Assembly (NCBI RefSeq): GCF_044784365.2
Contig: NZ_CP173065.2
DNA from: Cetobacterium_A somerae
Lineage (GTDB): Bacteria; Fusobacteriota; Fusobacteriia; Fusobacteriales; Fusobacteriaceae
DNA length: 64,000 bases
Reading direction: 5' to 3' (one strand)
The translations under genes were made by a program, and so were the position numbers. The notes beneath the pieces were generated by a model. That model ran no database searches and had not been told where the DNA came from. It saw only the letters and a list, made by a program, of their open reading frames with translations. Positions 43,414 to 51,716 of the stretch are shown here, in pieces. Positions within the stretch are counted from its first letter, which is position 1; the number at the start of each line of letters is the position of its first letter.

Positions 43414-44757
43414 TTATTTTGCTACATTACCAGCTACGTTCATTACATCCCAAGTTCTAGCAAATGGTGGAGCATAACAGAAATCCATCATTCCAATCTC
43501 ATCCACTGTTAACTTAGCATAAATCGCTGTTGCTAAAGAGTCTACTCTTAAAACTGCGCCTTTTTTACCTGCAATTTGTCCTCCTAAAAGAACTCTTGTA
43601 TCTGCATCATAAATTAACTTTACAAATATGTCCTCTCTACCTGGATAATAGTTTGTTTGATTTTTATCTTTTATAAATACAGTTTTATAGTTTATTCCCA
43701 TTTTTATTGCTTCAGATTCTGTTATTCCAGTTCTTCCAGCCTCTACATCCATAACTTTTACTGCTGCTGATCCTAAAGTTCCTTGAAACTCAGTTTCTAC
43801 TCCTGCTAAGTTTTCTCCAACTATTCTACCAATTTTATTAGCAGTTGTTGCAAGAGGAATATACACATTTTCTTTTCTTACTAAATGAGGAACTGTTGCA
43901 CAATCTCCTGCTGAGTAGATTGAATCAATACTTGTTCTTCCATGGTTATCTATTACTAAAGCTCCATTTCCTAACATTTCAATTCCTGTTTCTTTTAAGA
44001 AAGCTGTATTTGGTCTTACTCCTGTTGATACAACAACTATATCAGCTGGGTATTCCCCTTTGTTAGTCTTTACTTTTACAACTTTTCCATTTTCCTCTAC
44101 AATCTCTTGTACAATCTCTTCTAAGTGCAGTTCTACACCTTCGTGAGTTCTTATTTCCTCTTCCATAACATCAGTTATCTCTTTATCAAAACTTTCTAAA
44201 AGAACTCTATCACCTAATTGAATTATTCTAACACTTCTTTTTCCTAAATGTTTAGCTGCCTCTGCTACTTCAAGTCCAATATATCCAGCTCCAACTATAA
44301 CGATATCTTGGTTCTCATCTTTTAGCATCTCTTCTTTTAAGACTATTCCATCTGTATAATCTTTTAAAGTATACACACCTTTAGTAGATAAATTTTTAAT
44401 TGGTGGCATTATTGCATGAGCTCCTGTAGCTACCATTAATTTATCATAATTGTCTATAAAAGTTTCACCTGTTACTAAATTTTTAACAGTTACCTCTTTT
44501 TTATCTACATCAATTGCTATAACTTCGTGCTTTATTTTTATGTTCATTCCAGCTTCTATAAATTTCTCTACTGGTCTTGCTATCATATTATTTGGACTTT
44601 CAAAAAAGTTTCCAACATAGTATGGAAGCCCACAAGCTCCCCATGAAACAACCTCAGTTTTTTCATAAATTACTAACTCTGCTTCTTTGTTAAGTCTACT
44701 TGCTTTTGCTGCTGCTGACATTCCAGCGGCAACTCCACCGATAATTATTATTTTCAT
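43414..44757 (-). CDS. CoA-disulfide reductase-like flavoprotein
   Basis: This is an FAD and NAD(P)H-dependent reductase of 447 residues in the single-cysteine class (CoA-disulfide reductase, NADH oxidase, Nox/Npr). GGVAAGMSAAAKASR binds FAD, WGACGLPYYVG carries the redox Cys near residue 42, VIVGAGYIGLEVAEAA binds NAD(P)H and YSAGDCATVPH is the second FAD motif. I use ATG 44757, 7 bp after AGGAGG. Between cyuA and tcyP it probably reduces cystine, CoA disulfide or polysulfide made during cysteine breakdown; the exact substrate is inferred. Confidence 0.88.
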   Translation of the reverse strand: MKIIIIGGVAAGMSAAAKASRLNKEAELVIYEKTEVVSWGACGLPYYVGNFFESPNNMIARPVEKFIEAGMNIKIKHEVIAIDVDKKEVTVKNLVTGETFIDNYDKLMVATGAHAIMPPIKNLSTKGVYTLKDYTDGIVLKEEMLKDENQDIVIVGAGYIGLEVAEAAKHLGKRSVRIIQLGDRVLLESFDKEITDVMEEEIRTHEGVELHLEEIVQEIVEENGKVVKVKTNKGEYPADIVVVSTGVRPNTAFLKETGIEMLGNGALVIDNHGRTSIDSIYSAGDCATVPHLVRKENVYIPLATTANKIGRIVGENLAGVETEFQGTLGSAAVKVMDVEAGRTGITESEAIKMGINYKTVFIKDKNQTNYYPGREDIFVKLIYDADTRVLLGGQIAGKKGAVLRVDSLATAIYAKLTVDEIGMMDFCYAPPFARTWDVMNVAGNVAK

Positions 44758-44784
44758 TTTTCCTCCTAAAACCATATATTAAAA

Positions 44785-46062
44785 CTAGTTATTTAACATT
44801 ATTTCTAAAACAACTTCATCTGTCTGTCTTAATCCTTCATGAGCTAAAACCTTTACATTGGCTAAAGTTGCTTCAACATCTTTACCAACTATTCCTTCTC
44901 CATATTCAAAGTTCTTTTTCTTTTTAGATAAATAGTATGAATCAAATGCCATTCCAATTGAACTCGCTATTTTTGTTGCACAAGAACTCTTTGCTCCATC
45001 ACATAGCATTCCTGATAATGTTGCTAAAGTTGTTTCAATTGCTGCATCTATTCTGTCTAAAGGCATTCCATCTAAAAAGGCTAAAGCTCCTGCTACTCCT
45101 CCTCCAGCACAAACAACTCCACAATATGCTGATAATCTTCCAACGTTTGATTTTATATGTATTGTTGTTAAATGTGAAAAGAATAGTCCTCTTATTAATT
45201 GCTCATGTGTTAATCCTTTTTCTTCACAGTACTTTATAACTGGTAAAGATGCAGACATACCTTGATTTCCACTTCCACTTGTTGTCATTACTGGCATAGA
45301 ACACCCGTTCATTCTTGCATCACTTCCAGCACTTGCAAAGCTTACAATCTTGTTTTTTAAATCTTTACCGTAAACTCCCTCTTGCATACCTTCATATAAA
45401 CTTTTACCCATACTTATTCCATAATCATTTTTTAAACCTTCATTTGCTATAGCTGAGTTATAAGCTATAACCTTTTCAAAAATTGGAGCAATTAAGGCTA
45501 AATCTATAGTTTTAGCTAAATCATGGATTAACTCAACAGTTAAAAAACTTTTATCTGTCATCATATCTCCAGTAACAACTTCGTCACAAGATGCACCTTT
45601 TATTATTTCACCATTTTTTTCTATTTTAACAATATTTGTATGATAATCTTTAATCTCTATTGTAACTGTATCTTGTCCTAAAACTCCTGTAGCTCTCATA
45701 TGAAGCTTTACATCCCCTTCTATTTTAGTAGCTACAACTTTTTTATTATCTAAATACTCTTTAACTTCATTTAATCTTGATTTATCAACGCTTGATATAA
45801 CCATTAACTCTTTTTTAGAATCTCCTAAAATTGTTCCAAGAGCTACAGCTGCCTCTATTCCTACCATTCCTTCTGAGTTTGGTATTTTTACACTTTTAAC
45901 ATTTTTTATTAAATTTCCTGATAAAGCGATATCAACCTTCTCTGGAACTCCACCTAATATTGATGTTAATTTACTTCCTATATATGCTAAAGCTATCGGT
46001 TCTGTACACCCCTCTGCTGGAACTATCTCTTCATTTAAAATACTTAAAATTTTATCTATCAT
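44785..46062 (-). CDS. cyuA: L-cysteine desulfidase (CyuA/CdsB family)
   Basis: This enzyme converts L-cysteine to pyruvate, ammonia and H2S using a [4Fe-4S] cluster. The 425-residue protein has PAEGCTEPIALAY at the N terminus, NGCSMPVMTTSGSGNQGMSASLPV in the middle and LCDGAKSSCATKIASS near the C terminus; the cysteines in these are the expected cluster ligands and catalytic residue. I use ATG 46062 with AAGGAGG upstream rather than an in-frame ATG 23 codons earlier that overlaps the sigma-54 promoter region. The operon continues with the CoADR-like gene and tcyP. Confidence 0.93.
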   Translation of the reverse strand: MIDKILSILNEEIVPAEGCTEPIALAYIGSKLTSILGGVPEKVDIALSGNLIKNVKSVKIPNSEGMVGIEAAVALGTILGDSKKELMVISSVDKSRLNEVKEYLDNKKVVATKIEGDVKLHMRATGVLGQDTVTIEIKDYHTNIVKIEKNGEIIKGASCDEVVTGDMMTDKSFLTVELIHDLAKTIDLALIAPIFEKVIAYNSAIANEGLKNDYGISMGKSLYEGMQEGVYGKDLKNKIVSFASAGSDARMNGCSMPVMTTSGSGNQGMSASLPVIKYCEEKGLTHEQLIRGLFFSHLTTIHIKSNVGRLSAYCGVVCAGGGVAGALAFLDGMPLDRIDAAIETTLATLSGMLCDGAKSSCATKIASSIGMAFDSYYLSKKKKNFEYGEGIVGKDVEATLANVKVLAHEGLRQTDEVVLEIMLNN

Positions 46063-46118
46063 AACTCTCAATTCCTCCTTTAAATACCTAATTATTTTAT
46101 AATATACAAGTATATAAT

Positions 46119-46137
46119 AAGCAATTTTCATTCCAAT
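46119..46137 (-). promoter_or_regulatory. sigma-54 promoter of cyuA
   Basis: On the minus strand TTGGAATGAAAATTGCTT has the essential GG (46133-46134) and GC (46121-46122) exactly 10 bp apart, matching the sigma-54 -24/-12 layout. It lies about 57 bp before the cyuA start. The -24 CAC is replaced by AAT, but the -12 TTGCTT is perfect. Confidence 0.72.
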
Positions 46138-46241
46138 AGATATTTTTATTAAATTTATGTAATTTTTTATTTTTTTTTGTATTATTTTCTGTAAACTTTA
46201 AATATAGTTTAACAATATTTATATAAATTTAATTTTTATTT

Positions 46242-46294
46242 TTTTCATTTTGAAAAATTTTTCATTTTGAAAATAGTTTTTTTCATTTTGAAAA
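46242..46294. promoter_or_regulatory. three TTTTCA-N3-TGAAAA palindromes (upstream activator sites)
   Basis: Three exact copies of TTTTCATTTTGAAAA occur at 46242-46256, 46259-46273 and 46280-46294. They lie 105-175 bp upstream of the sigma-54 promoter of cyuA and directly after the activator gene stop. Symmetry, repetition and distance suit an enhancer for the Fis-type HTH of the adjacent activator. Binding is inferred. Confidence 0.68.
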
Positions 46295-46296
46295 TT

Positions 46297-48054
46297 CTAA
46301 ATATTATATTTCTGTATTTTTCTATATAAAGTTGTCAATCCTATTCCCATTTTATCTGCAATTTTTTTCTTTCCTTCTGTATCTCTTCCAAAAATTTTGA
46401 GTGCTTTTTCAATGTAACTTTTTTCCACAACTTGAAAATCTTCCATATAAGATACATCTTTTGATTCTTTTTTCTCTACAACTATTTCATTATTTATTCT
46501 TCTATTTTCTAATAGCTTTTCAGGAACTGTGGATAAACTTAAAATATCACTATTATCTGAAAGATTAAACATAAACTCTACTACATTTTCTAATTCTCTT
46601 ATATTTCCTGGCCAAGAATAATTTAAAAATAACTTTTCTACTTCTATATCAATAAAGCTTATGTATTTTTCAGTTATTCTATTATATTTTTTTATGAGAT
46701 TTTTTGTTATTGGTAAAATATCCTCTCTTCTGTCCCTTAAAGGTGCTATTTCAAAAGGAATAACTTTCAATCGATAATAAAGATCTTCTCTAAATTCTTT
46801 TTCAAGAATTTTTTTCTCTAAATCTACATTTGTTGCTGCAATAATTCTAATGTCTAACTCTATATCTCTATTTGAACCTACTCTTGTTACTTTTCTCTCT
46901 TGAAGTACTCTTAATATTTTAGCTTGCAAATATAAAGGCATATCTCCAATTTCATCTAAAAATATAACTCCTCCATTTGCTAACTCAAACTTTCCCATAC
47001 GCCCATTTTTGTCAGCACCTGTAAAAGCTCCTCTCACATATCCAAATAGTTCACTTTCTAAAAGAGACTCAGGAATTGCTGCGCAGTTTATAACAACAAA
47101 GGGGGCATTTCTTCTTGAACTATGATAGTGTAAAGCTCTCGCTACTAGCTCTTTTCCTGTTCCACTTTCTCCTGTTATCAACACCGTTGACTTTGAAGGT
47201 GCAACATGTTTTATTCTTTCTCTCAATAGATTAGTAAACTCTGAATCACCTATTATATTTTCTAATGAAACACTATTTGATGTTTCAACTAGGCCTCTAA
47301 TTCCATCATTTACCTTATTCATATCATCAAAAATAAAAATTTTTTCATTTTTTCCAAAAGCTTCAAAAGGTAATATTTTTCCAAGAACTGTTAACTCTTT
47401 TTCTTGAACTTTCAATTTATATATCTCTTCTTCCATAAGAAAATCATTTTGTGAGCTTAATTGTATTTTTTTCCCAAGAATTCTACTATCTGATTCTATC
47501 TTTTTCAAAGCAAAATTATTAATACTTGTTATTATCCCCTCACTATTAAATCTCAAAACACCTTTTTGAATTGTATTCAATATTGTTGTAAGAACATTTT
47601 CTCTTTCTGTTTTTTCTAAACTTTCATTGTACTCAATAAATCTTATACTTATCAGTTCAGCCATTTGTTCAACAAAATCTAAATAATTTTTTAAATTTTC
47701 TAAAACTCTTTTCTTTTGATTTTCATCAAAAGAAACTAAACTTATTAAACCGATTAATTTTCCTTCATACATTATTGGAGTTGATATTTCTAATACTTCT
47801 AAACAACAATCTTTTTCTGAACAACCACTACAAATCTCATCCTCTCTAGGATTTAAAATAACTGTTGTTTCTTTGGTTTCTAATGTTTTTTTATTAGCTC
47901 TTCCTCTTATTTTTTCACCTATTTTTTGAGGTCCACTTCCTGTTATTCTTATAAGATTTTTATCACAAATCCCAACATCCATTGCAAATAGTTTCGATAT
48001 TGTTTTTGCATATTTTTTTAACTCATCTTTTATTACTAATAAATCAGTTTTCAT
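46297..48054 (-). CDS. sigma-54-dependent activator of the cysteine operon
   Basis: This enhancer-binding protein has 585 residues. Residues 1-140 are a GAF-like sensor with a cysteine cluster (C75, C78, C83, C84 in CSGCSEKDCC). Residues 150-240 look PAS-like. The AAA+ domain runs from about 260 to 500, with Walker A GESGTGKE (295-302), the sigma-54 loop GAFTGA (342-347) and Walker B FLDEIGD. The Fis-type HTH ends the protein (KKIADKMGIGLTTLYRKIQKY). Its gene is immediately upstream of cyuA in the same orientation, with palindromes and a sigma-54 promoter between them. A thiol- or metal-based cysteine sensor is a reasonable inference. Confidence 0.93.
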   Translation of the reverse strand: MKTDLLVIKDELKKYAKTISKLFAMDVGICDKNLIRITGSGPQKIGEKIRGRANKKTLETKETTVILNPREDEICSGCSEKDCCLEVLEISTPIMYEGKLIGLISLVSFDENQKKRVLENLKNYLDFVEQMAELISIRFIEYNESLEKTERENVLTTILNTIQKGVLRFNSEGIITSINNFALKKIESDSRILGKKIQLSSQNDFLMEEEIYKLKVQEKELTVLGKILPFEAFGKNEKIFIFDDMNKVNDGIRGLVETSNSVSLENIIGDSEFTNLLRERIKHVAPSKSTVLITGESGTGKELVARALHYHSSRRNAPFVVINCAAIPESLLESELFGYVRGAFTGADKNGRMGKFELANGGVIFLDEIGDMPLYLQAKILRVLQERKVTRVGSNRDIELDIRIIAATNVDLEKKILEKEFREDLYYRLKVIPFEIAPLRDRREDILPITKNLIKKYNRITEKYISFIDIEVEKLFLNYSWPGNIRELENVVEFMFNLSDNSDILSLSTVPEKLLENRRINNEIVVEKKESKDVSYMEDFQVVEKSYIEKALKIFGRDTEGKKKIADKMGIGLTTLYRKIQKYNI

Positions 48055-48136
48055 TATACTCCCTTTAATTTATACCATTTTTATATATGTATATTATCAA
48101 AAATAATCGTAACAGTCAATTTTAAAAAAATAATTC

Positions 48137-48165
48137 TTGACTTTTTTACTAAAAAAAATTAATAT
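48137..48165 (+). promoter_or_regulatory. promoter of the NifX-like/DUF134 pair
   Basis: TTGACT (48137-48142), 17 bp and TAATAT (48160-48165) put the start of transcription about 35 bp before the first gene. Confidence 0.55.
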
Positions 48166-48207
48166 TAATTATAGCATATGCCAATAACTAAAAAAAGAGG
48201 TGTTTTT

Positions 48208-48579
48208 ATGAAAATTGCAGTTGTTTCTGAAAATAACAAAATTAGTCAACATTTTGGAAGAGCAGAAGGTTTTTTTGTTTATGATGGTACAAATAAAGAA
48301 TACCATAAAAGTAATGGACACGGAGCTATTCCTGGACAATTAAAGGAATTAGGCGTTGAATTTGTAGCTTGTGGTGGAATTGGTGAAGGAGCTTTAAATA
48401 ACTTAAAATCTCTTGATATTAAAGTTTTTTCTGGCCTAGAAGGATTTTGTGACGATATAGCTGATGGATTCTTTAAACATATACTAGTTAACGGAGAAGC
48501 AGTATGTAATAGTCATGAGCATCACCACGAACATCATCATGGACATGGACACTCTTGTAATTGTAAGTGCGGAAAATAA
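48208..48579 (+). CDS. NifX/NifB-C-type (dinitrogenase cofactor domain) His-rich protein
   Basis: The 123-residue protein belongs to the Nitro_FeMo-Co family: MKIAVVSENNKISQHFGRAEGFFVYD at the start and VACGGIGEGALNNL in the middle. A C-terminal His/Cys tail (HEHHHEHHHGHGHSCNCKCGK, residues about 103-123) should bind metal. Such proteins occur in many non-nitrogen-fixing anaerobes and may carry Fe-S or heterometal clusters; nothing here indicates nitrogenase. I start at ATG 48208 with AGAGGTG upstream rather than at 48178. Confidence 0.85.
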   Translation: MKIAVVSENNKISQHFGRAEGFFVYDGTNKEYHKSNGHGAIPGQLKELGVEFVACGGIGEGALNNLKSLDIKVFSGLEGFCDDIADGFFKHILVNGEAVCNSHEHHHEHHHGHGHSCNCKCGK

Positions 48580-48581
48580 AT

Positions 48582-49025
48582 ATGGCTAGACCTACTAAAG
48601 TTAGAAGTGTAGAATTTATTCCAAATGAAACAAAGTTTATCCCTGAGGGAAGTAAAAATTGTAATATTCATTTTAATAATATAAAAATTGAAGAATTAGA
48701 AGCAATTAGACTTAAAGATTTAGAAAATTTATCTCAAGAAGAGTGTGCTGAAAAAATGGGAGTTTCAAGACAAACTTTTCAAAATATACTTAATTCAGCA
48801 AGAGTTAAAATAACCGAAGCTCTTATTATGGGATATGGAATTCAATTAAAGGGAGGAGATTTTAAAACTCCTCATTGTCAATTTATATGTAACTCTTGTG
48901 GTCAAACTTTTATTCCCACATTAAAAAAAGATTTAGATTTTTGTCCTAATTGTAATTCAGAAGATATATTTTGTACAAAAAAGAAAGTTAAATGTAGGAA
49001 AGTTTGCAAATTAGATATAAAATAA
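48582..49025 (+). CDS. DUF134 family HTH protein with C-terminal zinc-finger-like region
   Basis: This 147-residue protein has the DUF134 core (ARPTKVRSVEFIP, then the HTH around LSQEECAEKMGVSRQTFQNIL), which looks like a sigma-70 region 4-type DNA-binding motif. It ends with a cysteine-rich region (residues about 103-147: CNSCGQTF, CPNCNS, then KCRKVC) likely to bind zinc or an Fe-S cluster. It starts 2 bp after the NifX-like gene, a pairing common for DUF134. Role: probable regulator, substrate unknown. Confidence 0.85.
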   Translation: MARPTKVRSVEFIPNETKFIPEGSKNCNIHFNNIKIEELEAIRLKDLENLSQEECAEKMGVSRQTFQNILNSARVKITEALIMGYGIQLKGGDFKTPHCQFICNSCGQTFIPTLKKDLDFCPNCNSEDIFCTKKKVKCRKVCKLDIK

Positions 49026-49053
49026 AAAAGTGAGTTTGAAAACTCACTTTTTT
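49025..49053. terminator. bidirectional terminator
   Basis: AAAAAGTGAGTTT-GA-AAACTCACTTTTTT separates the convergent DUF134 and metQ genes and reads as a terminator on both strands. Confidence 0.88.
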
Positions 49054-49061
49054 ATTTTATT

Positions 49062-49832
49062 CTAAAAAGCTGGAACTACTCCACCTTTATAAGTATTTTC
49101 TATAAAAACTTTTACTTTTTCACTTTGTAAAGCTTTTACTAATTTTTGGATATCCTCTTTTTTCTCATCTCCCTCTCTTACAGCTATTAAGTTAGCATAA
49201 GGTGATTCTTTTCCTTCAATTATTAAAGCTTCTGTTAAAGGATTAAGTCCTGCTTCGATTGCATAGTTACCATTTACTACTGCTAAATCAACATCTTCTA
49301 ATGCTCTTGGTATTTGAGCAGCATCTAAAGACTTAAATTTTAAATTATTTTTATTTTCTACAATATCAAACTCTGTAGCTAATAAATCTTGAGGATTCTT
49401 TAATTTTATAATACCATTATTATGTAAAAGAATTAAAGCTCTTCCACCATTTGTTGGATCGTTTGGTATTGCTACCACTCCACCTTTTTTTAAATTCTCT
49501 ATTTTATTAACTTTTTTAGAATAAACTCCTAAAGGTTCTACATGAACATTACCTGCTGATACTAATTTTAAATTTTTTTCTTTAGAAAAAGTTTCTAAAT
49601 ATGGTTTATGTTGGAAAAAATTAGCATCCAACTCTTTTGAATCCAATAGTAAATTTGGTGTTACATAATCTGTTAATTCTATTATTTCTAATTCTACATT
49701 TTCATTTTTTAAATCATCTTTTACTAATTGTAAAAGTTGTGCATGAGGAACTGGAGAAGCTCCAACTTTTAATTTTGCCCCAAAACTTATAACTGATCCT
49801 AATAAACCTAATACTAAAACTAATTTTTTCAT
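49062..49832 (-). CDS. metQ: methionine ABC transporter substrate-binding protein
   Basis: This 256-residue NlpA/MetQ-family periplasmic protein has a signal peptide ending at SVISFGA and no lipobox cysteine, so it is probably soluble in the periplasm. Family segments seen are VGASPVPHAQLLQ, the NFFQHKPYL motif and IPNDPTNGGRALILLHNNGIIKL. It follows metI by 2 bp in the SAM-riboswitch operon. Confidence 0.94.
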   Translation of the reverse strand: MKKLVLVLGLLGSVISFGAKLKVGASPVPHAQLLQLVKDDLKNENVELEIIELTDYVTPNLLLDSKELDANFFQHKPYLETFSKEKNLKLVSAGNVHVEPLGVYSKKVNKIENLKKGGVVAIPNDPTNGGRALILLHNNGIIKLKNPQDLLATEFDIVENKNNLKFKSLDAAQIPRALEDVDLAVVNGNYAIEAGLNPLTEALIIEGKESPYANLIAVREGDEKKEDIQKLVKALQSEKVKVFIENTYKGGVVPAF

Positions 49833-49834
49833 AA

Positions 49835-50485
49835 CTACCTCCCATTTTTTTTCAATCTATTTGATATTAAATTTCCAATTAATTGAACTCCTTGAACTAA
49901 AACTATAATAATTAAAACCGAATAAATCATTATATCTAACTTAAATCTATTATAACCAAATCTGATAGCTAAATCTCCAAGTCCACCACCACCAATAGCT
50001 CCAGCCATTGCAGATAAACCTATTAAATTAATAACTAATAGTGTTATTCCTTGGATTAGAGATGGTAACGATTCTGGAATCATTACTTTAGTTATTATTG
50101 TAAAATTATTAGCTCCTAAACTTTCACTTGCTTCTATTACTCCTCTATCCACTTCTAAAACACAATTTTCAACTATTCTTGCTACAAAGGGAGCTGCCGA
50201 TATAGAAAGAGGAACTATTGCTGCTGTACTTCCTATTGTCGTTCCTATTATAAGTCTAGATAGTGGTAATAATAAAATCATTAAAATTATATAAGGAAAT
50301 GATCTTGTTATATTTATAATTCCATTCAAAATTCTATTTATTCCCTTATTTTCAAATATATGTCCATCTGATGTAATTGCTGCTAAAATTCCACAAGGAA
50401 ATCCTATTCCTAATGAAACCACAGCAGATAATAAAACCATATATATTGTCTCTATCGTCGCTTGTATTAACATATTAAATACCAT
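49835..50485 (-). CDS. metI: methionine ABC transporter permease
   Basis: MetI is the membrane subunit of methionine import: 216 residues and five membrane helices. The coupling EAxxxLG motif is present in IEASESLGANNFTIITKVMIPESLP. Its start overlaps the end of metN by 11 bp. Confidence 0.94.
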   Translation of the reverse strand: MVFNMLIQATIETIYMVLLSAVVSLGIGFPCGILAAITSDGHIFENKGINRILNGIINITRSFPYIILMILLLPLSRLIIGTTIGSTAAIVPLSISAAPFVARIVENCVLEVDRGVIEASESLGANNFTIITKVMIPESLPSLIQGITLLVINLIGLSAMAGAIGGGGLGDLAIRFGYNRFKLDIMIYSVLIIIVLVQGVQLIGNLISNRLKKNGR

Positions 50486-51482
50486 CGTAAATAACCTCCA
50501 CTCCTACATCTAAACTTGGAAACCAAGCTATTGCTTCATTTTGTTTATCCATATCCCCTATTAATTCAACCATTAAATGTCCTACCTGCATAGTTGATAA
50601 AAGATCAATTGCACCACCTAAGACATTTATATCTATATTAAACTTTTTTACAGCTTTAGATAATATAGGATCTCCTGCTACTGAGCCTAAAAACATTAAT
50701 TTTATAACTTTATTTCCAGATTTTTTTATGTAATCAATCTCCTCTTTTTCTTGAGGTGGAACATATGATATTAGTTCTTTTGTAATCTCTGTTTTTGGAC
50801 TTAAGAATATTTCATATGTTTTTCCAGTTTCTACAACTTCACCATTTGACATAACAGCTACTCTGTCACAAATCTCTCTAATAACTTCCATTTGATGAGT
50901 TATTAAGACAACTGTTAATCCCATTTTTTTTTGAATATCTTTAATTAGTTTTAATATAGACTTTGTAGTTTTTGGATCTAAAGCGGATGTTGCTTCATCT
51001 GATAAGAGAATATCTGGATTATTAGCTAAGGCTCTAGCTATTGCAACTCTTTGTTTTTGTCCTCCAGAGAGTTGAGTCGGATAAAATTCCTCTTTATCTT
51101 CAAGTTCTACTAACTTTAAAAGTTCTTTAACTCTTACATCAATTTCTACTTTTGACCAACCATCAATTTCTAAAGGAAATGCTATATTTTCTTTAACTGT
51201 CCTAGATTTTAATAGATTAAAATGTTGAAATATCATTCCAATTTTTTTTCTTTTATTTAATAGTTCTTTTTTTGAAAGTTTTGATAAATCTACTCCTTCA
51301 ATCTCTATTTTTCCTGTTGTCAATGGCTCTAACCCATTAAATAATCTTATTAAAGAGGATTTTCCAGCTCCACTTAATCCAATAATTCCAAATATTTCAC
51401 TTTTCTCAATCTTTAAAGAAACATCTTTTACAGCATGAAACTTATTATTATAAATTTTATTCACTCTTTCTAAAGTAATCAT
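50475..51482 (-). CDS. metN: methionine ABC transporter ATP-binding protein
   Basis: This 335-residue ATPase has Walker A GLSGAGKSS, signature LSGGQKQR, Walker B ILLSDEA, the H-loop ITHQME, and a C-terminal NIL domain (about 255-335) that binds methionine for feedback inhibition. I start at ATG 51482 with GGGAGG upstream; ten in-frame codons further upstream belong to the leader. It is the first gene after the SAM riboswitch. Confidence 0.95.
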   Translation of the reverse strand: MITLERVNKIYNNKFHAVKDVSLKIEKSEIFGIIGLSGAGKSSLIRLFNGLEPLTTGKIEIEGVDLSKLSKKELLNKRKKIGMIFQHFNLLKSRTVKENIAFPLEIDGWSKVEIDVRVKELLKLVELEDKEEFYPTQLSGGQKQRVAIARALANNPDILLSDEATSALDPKTTKSILKLIKDIQKKMGLTVVLITHQMEVIREICDRVAVMSNGEVVETGKTYEIFLSPKTEITKELISYVPPQEKEEIDYIKKSGNKVIKLMFLGSVAGDPILSKAVKKFNIDINVLGGAIDLLSTMQVGHLMVELIGDMDKQNEAIAWFPSLDVGVEVIYDGI

Positions 51483-51496
51483 TTTATCCTCCCGTA

Positions 51497-51650
51497 TAAA
51501 AAAAACTCCCATCTTAATATTTAATTAAGATGAGAGTAAGTAAACAAGACTTCTACTTCTCCCATCTATCTGGAGTTAGCACCACACCATAATGGTAGGT
51601 TGCTGAAACGTCATCGGGCCAGTCCCTCGGTCTCTCTTGATGGTTTGCTG
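51497..51650 (-). ncRNA. SAM-I (S-box) riboswitch with terminator
   Basis: On the minus strand the S-box core AAGAGAGACCGAGGGACTGG CCCGATGACG is clear, with GCAACC, the GGTGCTAA segment and a P1 helix CCATC/GATGG (51561-51645). A strong terminator follows: ACTCTCATCTTAAT pairs with ATTAAGATGGGAGT and ends in eight T (51497-51538). High SAM should shut off metNIQ. Confidence 0.96.
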
Positions 51651-51651
51651 T

Positions 51652-51680
51652 ATAATATCTTATTTGAAAAAAAATGTCAA
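51652..51680 (-). promoter_or_regulatory. metNIQ promoter
   Basis: On the minus strand TTGACA (51675-51680), 17 bp and TATTAT (51652-51657) sit just before the S-box. Confidence 0.75.
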
Positions 51681-51716
51681 TATTTTTTTAAAATAAAATT
51701 TTATTTTTGTTTATAG

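Noticed and set aside
48208..48579. Nitrogen fixation locus
   Set aside because: Only the small NifX-like domain is present; there is no nifHDK, nifB or nifEN in the window, and such proteins are common in non-fixing anaerobes.
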